7,013 nucleotides of DNA from contig JAFYAD010000314.1 in assembly GCA_017540915.1 (NCBI GenBank), positions 1 through 7,013 of the forward strand, given 5' to 3'. This document shows positions 1-5,428 of this stretch, one piece after another; positions within the stretch are counted from its first letter, which is position 1, and each line of letters begins with the position of its first letter. The position numbers were made by a program, and so were the translations under genes. The DNA is from Lachnospiraceae bacterium (lineage in GTDB: Bacteria; Bacillota_A; Clostridia; Lachnospirales; Lachnospiraceae). The notes beneath the pieces were generated by a model that was not told the origin of the DNA, did not search any database, and worked only from the letters and a program-made list of their open reading frames with translations.

Positions 1-822
1 CTCGCTGCGTTTCCACTTGACACATATGGTACCATCACTAACGTTCTTTGCGCTTTTTACCTTGGTCTTCGGGATTGCGGATGTTGACAGTTTTATATCA
101 TAAATGCCACCACCATTGCTGCCCCTTGACAACACAAGGTAGTATGTTCCCTTCGGGCAGAAATAACTGTAGCTGTGCTTTCCGACTGATATGCCGTTTA
201 TATCATACTTTACATCACCCATTGAGCTATAGAGCTGACCGCGCATGTCAGACATATCACTGTTCATGTCAATAGTGACAAAGCAGTTTGAGTTAACCTT
301 TGTTTTGTAGATATCCGTTTCATCATTTGCAGCAAACTGTGCCTTTACTTTGTCTCCCACAGTGTAGTCGCTTGCCGTTCCAACCTCGTCATTCCTGGCA
401 AGATAAGATTCGGAGTTTGTCTCACCGGAGGGTTCATATGCCATTGAAAATGAGTACTCTAAGCCCGATCCTACATAAGCATGAATGGATATAACATACT
501 CGCCCGCCAAAAGATTTACTGTATTATTAAAGGTACCGGCGCCCACGCGCTCAAATAATATTTCGTTTCCGGCTGCGTCATGTAACTCAAAGCGATTCCA
601 GTCAACAACCGAGAATGTATAATTGAACGCAACGCGTCCCGACTTCTCGATCTCAAATGAATACACATGTACCGGAGCGTCATCTTCGGTTGTGCCGGAA
701 TATGCAGTGTCAAATTCGGCAACCCCCATGTCTCTCGCATCGGCAAAAACCTCTGTTTTCATGCCCAGCAGAAATAATACTGCTAAACACAGGGTCAATC
801 CCCTCAAAACTCTCTTTCTCAT
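1..822 (-). CDS. Secreted surface protein, PPC-like domains plus start of a fibronectin type III domain (partial, 3' end beyond left edge)
   Basis: The minus frame is open from an ATG at 822 to base 1, giving 274 codons with no stop; the C-terminus lies outside the window. The start is supported by AAAGGAG (834-828), 5 nt upstream. The product begins with a signal peptide: basic MRKRVLR, a hydrophobic core at about residues 8-20, and a plausible cleavage after VFA (25-27). Residues 48-130 and 158-247 look like two bacterial pre-peptidase C-terminal (PPC) beta-sandwich units. The second starts with the family-like pattern NDEVGTA...NDETDIY, and each ends in a GEY/GTY strand (residues 107-109 and 225-227). 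From residue 253, TKVKSAKNV...ICVKWKR matches the first strands of an Fn3 domain as seen in Lachnospiraceae surface proteins. It is probably exported and may bind carbohydrate or protein, or carry a catalytic domain further on. The specific function is unknown. Confidence 0.82.
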   Translation of the reverse strand, partial: MRKRVLRGLTLCLAVLFLLGMKTEVFADARDMGVAEFDTAYSGTTEDDAPVHVYSFEIEKSGRVAFNYTFSVVDWNRFELHDAAGNEILFERVGAGTFNNTVNLLAGEYVISIHAYVGSGLEYSFSMAYEPSGETNSESYLARNDEVGTASDYTVGDKVKAQFAANDETDIYKTKVNSNCFVTIDMNSDMSDMRGQLYSSMGDVKYDINGISVGKHSYSYFCPKGTYYLVLSRGSNGGGIYDIKLSTSAIPKTKVKSAKNVSDGTICVKWKRSE

Positions 823-902
823 TTTCTCTCCTTTCGATAACCACGTGTTTTTCAACCTCAGGCAGGCCACACCAAAGTGTTTCTGATGTTCCTGTTCAAA
901 AC

Positions 903-938
903 ATTTTATAGTTTAACATTTTTGCTAACCGTATTCAA
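903..938 (-). promoter_or_regulatory. Candidate sigma-A promoter for the secreted-protein gene
   Basis: On the minus strand, TTGAAT (938-933) lies 17 nt from TAAACT (915-910). Each hexamer matches four of six consensus bases. Transcription would start near 903, giving a leader of about 80 nt that carries the AAAGGAG site. This was found by eye; the spacing is ideal but the hexamers are imperfect. Confidence 0.35.
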
Positions 939-957
939 GACCGACATTGCTGTTAAT

Positions 958-973
958 AGTCAGTGACTGTCAC
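958..973. promoter_or_regulatory. Interleaved palindromes in the divergent intergenic region, possible operator
   Basis: AGTCA-G-TGACT (958-968) and GTGAC-T-GTCAC (963-973) are two perfect 5-1-5 palindromes sharing six bases. They lie between the two divergent genes, upstream of both candidate -35 boxes (938 on minus, 985 on plus). The arrangement suits a regulator acting on one or both promoters. No regulator family is assigned. Confidence 0.3.
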
Positions 974-984
974 AACGTATTGAT

Positions 985-1013
985 TTGACAGAAACCATGC
1001 CGGGTGATAGGAT
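985..1013 (+). promoter_or_regulatory. Candidate sigma-A promoter for the VanZ-polymerase operon
   Basis: A perfect TTGACA (985-990) is followed by a 17-nt spacer and TAGGAT (1008-1013), four of six matches to TATAAT. The expected transcription start falls at about 1019-1021, on the ATG of the first gene (1020). The mRNA would then be leaderless or nearly so, and the weak AGGATGG (1009-1015) would not be transcribed. Either the -10 is somewhere else or this really is a leaderless start. Confidence 0.35.
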
Positions 1014-1019
1014 GGATGC

Positions 1020-1538
1020 ATGAAAAAAACAGACAAAAAAACCACAGCCAAATACATACTGACTGCCATCACCATAGCCTGGTGCATCATGATATTCGCG
1101 CTCTCTGCGGTGCGCTCGACACAGTCCAACAGCGTCACTGTCAAAGACGCCGGTATCCTGTCGACCATATTTGTAAAAGACTATGATATGAAGACCATCA
1201 GGGAACAGATCGACATCACCGCATGGGTTCATCATCTTCTGCGTAAGGCCGCTCATTTTGCGGAGTTTGCCATATTGGGATTTCTGCTGACCGCGGATAT
1301 ATATCTGTGGTTTTCACCCCGGAAGCCGCTGCTGTTCATCTCCGCCCTCGTGTCAGGTACGGTGTACGCAGCCTCGGACGAGATACACCAGTATTTTGTG
1401 CCGGGTCGCAGCTGCGAATTCAAGGATGTGGTGATAGATGCGGCAGGAGTCGCAGGCGGAGTTATATTCGCCTTCATCTTAATGTATATCGCCTCCCGCA
1501 TTTCCGCCGGAAAGCAGAAAAAACAAGCAAATGAGTGA
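1020..1538 (+). CDS. VanZ-family integral membrane protein
   Basis: This 172-residue protein has a basic N-terminus and about four membrane segments (roughly 12-30, 77-98, 102-119, 137-160). Family landmarks are visible: W21-IMIF-LS in the first helix, RKAAHFAEFA (75-84), then SDEIHQYFVPGR (119-130) and D136-VVIDAAG. These match the VanZ-like family, whose biochemical role is poorly understood; E. faecium VanZ gives low-level teicoplanin resistance. No van genes are visible, so resistance should not be inferred. The ATG at 1020 keeps the conserved first helix intact, but its Shine-Dalgarno sequence (AGGATGG, 4 nt away) is mediocre. The gene ends in TGA at 1536-1538, 8 bases inside the polymerase gene, which implies translational coupling. 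A membrane protein heading a translesion-polymerase run is unexpected. Confidence 0.88.
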   Translation: MKKTDKKTTAKYILTAITIAWCIMIFALSAVRSTQSNSVTVKDAGILSTIFVKDYDMKTIREQIDITAWVHHLLRKAAHFAEFAILGFLLTADIYLWFSPRKPLLFISALVSGTVYAASDEIHQYFVPGRSCEFKDVVIDAAGVAGGVIFAFILMYIASRISAGKQKKQANE

Positions 1539-3138
1539 CCAGATCCCTGTAAAACAGAAAACCTATATCGCAATAGATCTCAAGTCCTTCTATGCCTCCG
1601 TGGAACTTGCTGACCGGGGGCTCGACCCGCTGACCACAAACCTCGTGGTGGCAGATCCCACCCGCACGGAAAAGACCATCTGTCTTGCTGTAAGCCCGTC
1701 ATTAAAGGCGCACGGCATTTCCGGTCGCGCCAGGCTTTTCGAGGCGATACAGCGAGTCAAGGAGGTAAACGCAGAGCGTTTTAAGATAGCAAAAGGACTC
1801 GGCCTTCTGACAAAGGATCCCGAAACCGGAGAATATCGTTTCCCCGCCTCATCGGCCGACGCCACTGCGCTGGCAAAAGATCCGTCCCTGGAGCTCACAT
1901 TTATCACCGCTCCTCCCCGCATGAAGCTCTACGAAAAGATCAGTACCTCGATCTTTTCCATATACATGAAGTATATCAGTTCCGAGGACATCCATGTCTA
2001 CTCCATCGACGAGTGTTTTATGGATGTGACTGCTTACCTGAATTTATACGGTCTCACCGCCCACGAGCTTGCCATGACCATGATACGGGAAGTTCTGAAG
2101 GAGACCGGCATCACAGCCACTGCAGGCATCGGCTCCAATATGTATCTGGCAAAGGTCGCCATGGATGTAGTGGCCAAGCACGTTCCCGCGGATGCCCAAG
2201 GTGTGCGCATAGCGGAGCTTGACGAGATGAGCTACCGCAGACTGCTGTGGTGCCACACACCTATCACGGATTTCTGGAGAGTTGGGCGTGGCATCGCCAA
2301 AAAACTTGCGAGTCTCGGTTGCATCACCATGGGGGATGTGGCCAGACTCAGTGTATTGAATGAAGATATCCTGTATAAAACCTTCGGCATAAACGCAGAA
2401 CTTCTGATAGATCACGCATGGGGGTGGGAACCCACCGAGATTGCCACCATCAAGTCCTACCGGCCACAGACCAACAGCTTAAGTTCCGGGCAGGTACTGA
2501 TGGAGCCCTACGAAGCCACAAAAGCGAGGCTCATCGTAAAAGAGATGACTGAACTTCTGGTATTGGATCTGGTAAAAAAAGGACTTGTGACAAAACAGAT
2601 CACATTGACTATCGTGTACGACAGAGAAAGCCTGACGGTAACCCATCAGGGAAGACGCATAGAAGATACTGTTTTCGCGGTAGCGAGCACAGGCAAGCGC
2701 TACTACGGCGAGGTCACCACGGATCCCTACGGGCGAGCCATGCCAAAATATGCCCACGGCACAGGAAATCTGGACCGCTGGACCAGCTCCACCCACCGCA
2801 TCATGGAGGCCATGACAGACCTTTACGACCGCATCGTGGACAAGGATCTTTTGGTTCGCAGGATATATGTAGTAGCCGCCGGACTGATCCGGGAAGAAAA
2901 CATACCGGAGGAACCGCCGGAGCAGCTTGATCTTTTCACGGACTACGAAGCGAAAGAACGGGAGAGAGCGTTAGACGCCGCAGCGGACGAGCGTGAACGA
3001 AGACTTCAGAAAGCAACACTCGAGTTGCAGGAACGATTCGGGAAAAATGCGGTATTGAAAGGGATGAACCTGACGGAAGGCGCCATGACTATCAAGCGAA
3101 ACAGCCAGATAGGCGGACACAGCTCGGGAGAAGAATAA
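1531..3138 (+). CDS. Y-family translesion DNA polymerase (UvrX/UmuC-like)
   Basis: This 535-residue error-prone polymerase of the UmuC/DinB superfamily is predicted to copy past damaged template bases. Palm motif 1 is AIDLKSFYASVE (14-25), with metal ligand D16 and probable steric gate Y21. The second motif is VYSIDECFMDVT (156-167), with catalytic D160 and E161. Thumb helix-hairpin-helix: about WRVGRGIAKKLASLG (249-263). Little finger: about 315-450. QLDLF (465-469) is a textbook sliding-clamp binding pentapeptide. A charged helix (472-505) and a terminal GMNLTEGAMTIKRNSQIGGH (511-530) resemble the end of Bacillus UvrX/YqjW. From memory of UvrX (about 415 residues), this protein is longer, with extra sequence near 80-125 and in the little finger. 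No strong Shine-Dalgarno is seen; the start at 1531 overlaps the upstream stop (ATGAGTGA). It is sometimes mislabelled 'ImpB'. No LexA box was found upstream of this operon. Confidence 0.95.
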   Translation: MSDQIPVKQKTYIAIDLKSFYASVELADRGLDPLTTNLVVADPTRTEKTICLAVSPSLKAHGISGRARLFEAIQRVKEVNAERFKIAKGLGLLTKDPETGEYRFPASSADATALAKDPSLELTFITAPPRMKLYEKISTSIFSIYMKYISSEDIHVYSIDECFMDVTAYLNLYGLTAHELAMTMIREVLKETGITATAGIGSNMYLAKVAMDVVAKHVPADAQGVRIAELDEMSYRRLLWCHTPITDFWRVGRGIAKKLASLGCITMGDVARLSVLNEDILYKTFGINAELLIDHAWGWEPTEIATIKSYRPQTNSLSSGQVLMEPYEATKARLIVKEMTELLVLDLVKKGLVTKQITLTIVYDRESLTVTHQGRRIEDTVFAVASTGKRYYGEVTTDPYGRAMPKYAHGTGNLDRWTSSTHRIMEAMTDLYDRIVDKDLLVRRIYVVAAGLIREENIPEEPPEQLDLFTDYEAKERERALDAAADERERRLQKATLELQERFGKNAVLKGMNLTEGAMTIKRNSQIGGHSSGEE

Positions 3139-3206
3139 CAGATCAAAACATGCCGGCTTTCACAAACCCCAGGCAAACACTCAAGGACATAATAAAGGGA
3201 ACCAAT

Positions 3207-3452
3207 ATGACAAAAGAAATCACCGGATCAGAACCGGATCCCCGCATCAGATATGCGGATATTTATGACATGCCCTATACCAAATCCAAAAAACATCCGC
3301 ACATGAGTCTTTACGACAGGGCTGCCCAGTTTGCCCCCTTCGCCGCATTGACAGGATATGACGATATGATAGGCGAAGCTGCCAAACTTGTAAATGAAAA
3401 ACCGGATAAGGAAACAGTGAAGGAAGTATTTGAAAATGAAGGAATTTTTTAA
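3207..3452 (+). CDS. YolD-like small protein, partner of the Y-family polymerase
   Basis: This 81-residue soluble protein carries the block KKHPHMSLYDRAAQFAPFAALTGYDDMI (28-55). That block resembles the short proteins encoded next to Y-family polymerases in Firmicutes (YolD-like; compare yqjX beside yqjW and yolD beside uvrX in Bacillus). The biochemical role is not established; a regulatory or accessory function for the polymerase is inferred from context. I place the start at 3207 because AAAGGGA (3194-3200) sits 6 nt upstream. An in-frame ATG at 3150 would add 19 residues (MPAFTNPRQ...) but has no Shine-Dalgarno and precedes the conserved part. The gap from the polymerase stop is 68 bp. 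The 3' end overlaps the next gene by 17 bp. An alternative is an unnamed family that shares only the AAQFAPFAAL core with YolD. Confidence 0.8.
   Translation: MTKEITGSEPDPRIRYADIYDMPYTKSKKHPHMSLYDRAAQFAPFAALTGYDDMIGEAAKLVNEKPDKETVKEVFENEGIF
3242..3258 (+). repeat. Short inverted repeat inside the YolD-like gene
   Basis: CCGCAT (3242-3247) and ATGCGG (3253-3258) form a perfect 6-bp stem with a 5-nt loop, about 35 nt after the chosen start codon. It has no following T-run, so it is not an intrinsic terminator. Just upstream, ACCGGATC occurs twice (3222-3229 and 3233-3240). It may be coincidental coding sequence. Confidence 0.3.
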
Positions 3453-4110
3453 GAATTTCGTAGATCACCCGAAGATGCCGAAAAGGCTGATCTTATGTTT
3501 TATATCAGTCTGCATCATGGGTTTTTGTGTTTACTGGCTTGACCGCCTTGCCTGGGGCACAGACCCCTGCTCCACCACTACGCTGGCGATCTCAGCGAAG
3601 GTAGGCTTATCCCTGGGAAATTTCCAGGCGCTGTTCAATCTGGTGCTCTTCGGCATCGTATTTTGGAAGGACAAAAAACAGATCGGTTTCGGAACACTCT
3701 TTAACATGTTTATGGTGGGCTACGCTTACAACTTCATGGCCTTCTGCATGGATAAGCTGGGCGTGGATTACCACTTTCCCAAAATACAATTCGGCGCAGG
3801 CTTTGTGCCCGGAGACTTCATCTGGAACCTCTCCTTTTGCGTGATATTGCTGGCAATATTCGTGTTTTTTGCCAGCATATACATGTCTGTGGAGCTTGGC
3901 ACCGCGCCGTATGACGCACTGTCCGTGATCATCGCCGACTCGCAGAAAAAGCTTTCTTTCAGGACTATCCGCATCATGTGGGACGTTGCCTTCACCATCA
4001 TAGGCTTCCTATTCGGAGGAACTGTGGGGGTTGTGACAGTCATCATGTCTCTCACCATAGGTCCCATGGTGGCCTTCGTAGGAAAGCATATCAAAAAATT
4101 CCTGAACTAA
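3436..4110 (+). CDS. YczE/YitT-like multi-pass membrane protein
   Basis: This 224-residue hydrophobic protein has about six membrane segments (roughly 18-36, 60-77, 86-105, 128-149, 178-196, 198-216). Family-like features are the paired motifs WGTDPCSTTTLAIS (40-53) and LGTAPYDALSVII (154-166), and the end FGGTVGVVTVIMSLTIGPMV (193-212). These resemble the YczE/YyaS/YitT group of unknown function; a transport or export role is plausible but unproven. The ATG at 3436 is preferred: AAGGAAG (3420-3426) lies 9 nt upstream, and the hydrophilic MKEFFKNF start is normal. A TTG at 3430 in the same frame is possible and adds two residues. The gene overlaps the YolD-like gene by 17 bp, consistent with cotranslation. 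Its stop, TAA at 4108-4110, overlaps the convergent manC stop. Confidence 0.82.
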   Translation: MKEFFKNFVDHPKMPKRLILCFISVCIMGFCVYWLDRLAWGTDPCSTTTLAISAKVGLSLGNFQALFNLVLFGIVFWKDKKQIGFGTLFNMFMVGYAYNFMAFCMDKLGVDYHFPKIQFGAGFVPGDFIWNLSFCVILLAIFVFFASIYMSVELGTAPYDALSVIIADSQKKLSFRTIRIMWDVAFTIIGFLFGGTVGVVTVIMSLTIGPMVAFVGKHIKKFLN

Positions 4111-4116
4111 AGTTCA
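4103..4116. terminator. Dyad at the convergent stop codons; possible weak bidirectional terminator or LexA-box-like site
   Basis: TGAACT-AA-AGTTCA is a perfect 6-bp-arm dyad, or a 5-bp stem with a 4-nt loop as RNA. Both converging stop codons lie within it. Downstream on the plus strand comes T-rich TGTTTTATCTTAT; downstream on the minus strand comes GGAATTTTTTG with six Ts. The stem is short and AT-rich, so termination would be inefficient. The inner 12 bases, GAAC-TAAA-GTTC, also fit the GAAC-N4-GTTC core of Gram-positive LexA sites, though at the 3' end of the polymerase operon rather than its promoter. Confidence 0.35.
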
Positions 4117-5423
4117 TGTTTTATCTTATCATGTGCGTCGATGGCGTCTCCGTACTGTACCTCTATCACCTGTAAACGGGTTTCGGCTATGATGGTATGT
4201 TTTTCTCCCGGTCTTATCATAATGGCATCTCCGGGACCCACATCACGATATTTTCCGTCCAGGACAACCTTGCCGGTTCCCTCTATGATGTTCCAGCTCT
4301 CATGTCTTTTCTCATGGCTGTGATAATTCATCCTGTGTCCCGGGTTGAGGGTCACCTTGATGGTCATGCTCTCATTTTCCACGTCAATGACACGGTAGCT
4401 GCCCCAGCTCTTCTCTGCGAACATGACAGGCTGTTCTATCTTGTCCACAAAGGGCTTGATGCCTGTCGACCGCTCCCTGTCGGAAACCAGTATTCCCTCG
4501 GGAGATGCGCACACTATAACATCCTTTAAGCCCATGCATAGTATCGGTACATCCATGCTGTTGATCACATGCACGTTCTCACAGGTCTCATCCAATATGG
4601 CGTTGCCTACCGTGTTCTCCTCCATGGCTTCGGTGAGGGTGTTCCATGTTCCCAGGTCCTTCCACATGCCGGAGAACCTCATAACGCTGATGCTGTCTTC
4701 TTTTTCAACTACAGCATAATCAAAGCTGATTTTCGTGACCTTGTCATAATTCCTGTAAAAATCACGATATCCCTTAAAATCTATAAGCTCATGGGCTCTG
4801 TCCAAAACATAACCCAGCTTATAGGCGAAAATACCTCCGTTCCAAAGCGCACCTTTTGCAATGTATTCCGCCGCCGTCTTCTCATCGGGCTTTTCCTTAA
4901 ATTCCTTTACAAGACTTATCTCATCGGACGTCTCCGGTATTATGTATCCGAACTTCTCGCTGGGATATGTAGGTTCCATACCCATCAACGTCAGATTTGA
5001 TCTGCCTTCTGCCGCAAGCCGGGCCAGTTTTTCCAATGCTTTGAAATACTCCTCATCCACATAGGGATCTACCGGGCATACCACCACAGGCTCGTCCCGA
5101 CCGACTCCGCACTGCTCGTTCAGATAGCATGAAGCTAAAGCTATGGCAGGGAAAGTATCCCGCCTGCAAGGCTCCACCGATATATTGACCGACTCACCTA
5201 TCTGATTGTAAATTGTGGAAACCTGGCTTTTGGATGTCGCTAAGGTTATCTTCGCATCCGGATCCACCTTTCTGATCCCCATATACATGCGCTGCAGCAT
5301 GGACTCATACTCGCCGTCCCCGTCGGAATCCCTGAATATTTTTATAAACTGTTTGCTCCTGATGTCATTCGACAGGGGCCACAGGCGTTTGCCCGAGCCA
5401 CCGGAGAGTAAGATTATGTTCAT
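4107..5423 (-). CDS. manC: Mannose-1-phosphate guanylyltransferase with C-terminal cupin (type II mannose-6-phosphate isomerase-like)
   Basis: This 438-residue cytosolic enzyme makes GDP-mannose from GTP and mannose-1-phosphate. The N-terminal nucleotidyltransferase shows the signature LLSGGSGKRLWPLSND (5-20) with SKQF (23-26), EPCRRDTFPAIALAS (84-98), PVDPYV (117-122), FKEKPD (175-180), WNGGIFAY (194-201), FDYAVVEK (234-241) and WKDLGTWN (254-261). The C-terminal cupin begins at about EKSWGSYRVID (337-347). Cupin motif 1 fits G362-X5-H368-X-H370-X4-E375-X6-G382, and motif 2 has PGEKH (405-409). In type II enzymes this half isomerises fructose-6-phosphate to mannose-6-phosphate. The motif differs from the classic HxHRAEHW, so isomerase activity is less certain than transferase activity. 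It starts 5 nt after the fcl stop, with AGAGAGG (5438-5432) as ribosome binding site, and is last in the gmd-fcl-manC operon. Confidence 0.93.
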   Translation of the reverse strand: MNIILLSGGSGKRLWPLSNDIRSKQFIKIFRDSDGDGEYESMLQRMYMGIRKVDPDAKITLATSKSQVSTIYNQIGESVNISVEPCRRDTFPAIALASCYLNEQCGVGRDEPVVVCPVDPYVDEEYFKALEKLARLAAEGRSNLTLMGMEPTYPSEKFGYIIPETSDEISLVKEFKEKPDEKTAAEYIAKGALWNGGIFAYKLGYVLDRAHELIDFKGYRDFYRNYDKVTKISFDYAVVEKEDSISVMRFSGMWKDLGTWNTLTEAMEENTVGNAILDETCENVHVINSMDVPILCMGLKDVIVCASPEGILVSDRERSTGIKPFVDKIEQPVMFAEKSWGSYRVIDVENESMTIKVTLNPGHRMNYHSHEKRHESWNIIEGTGKVVLDGKYRDVGPGDAIMIRPGEKHTIIAETRLQVIEVQYGDAIDAHDKIKHEL

Positions 5424-5428
5424 CTTTT

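Noticed and set aside
48..494. Small plus-strand frames at the left end
   Set aside because: They are Cys/His-rich shadows of the minus-strand secreted protein, which has a signal peptide, ribosome binding site and domain pattern.
869..880. ACAC-CAAA-GTGT hairpin in the leader of the secreted-protein gene
   Set aside because: A 4-bp stem is too short to claim as a riboswitch or attenuator.
823..1019. LexA box controlling the polymerase operon
   Set aside because: No GAAC-N4-GTTC or close variant is seen upstream of 1020 on either strand, so SOS control through a promoter-proximal box is not supported.
960..1256. 98-residue minus-strand frame over the VanZ start and intergenic region
   Set aside because: It overlaps the well-supported VanZ N-terminus and has no recognisable motif; the same holds for the 71-residue frame ending at 953.
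1020..1538. Glycopeptide resistance from the VanZ similarity
   Set aside because: VanZ-family proteins are widespread outside van operons, and no vanH, vanA, vanX, vanR or vanS gene is in the window.
2044..2415. 123-residue open frame on the minus strand
   Set aside because: It is antisense to the polymerase palm and thumb coding sequence; composition is typical of a shadow frame.
1531..3138. Type VI secretion 'ImpB' label
   Set aside because: This name is sometimes attached to UmuC-like sequences; the catalytic motifs here are those of a Y-family polymerase and no secretion gene is nearby.
4053..4071. CACCAT-N7-ATGGTG inverted repeat as a terminator
   Set aside because: It lies within the coding sequence of the YczE-like gene, about 40 bases before its stop, and neither strand has a T-run after it.
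4569..5000. 143-residue open frame on the plus strand
   Set aside because: It is antisense to the conserved nucleotidyltransferase domain of manC, with no supporting ribosome binding site or family likeness.
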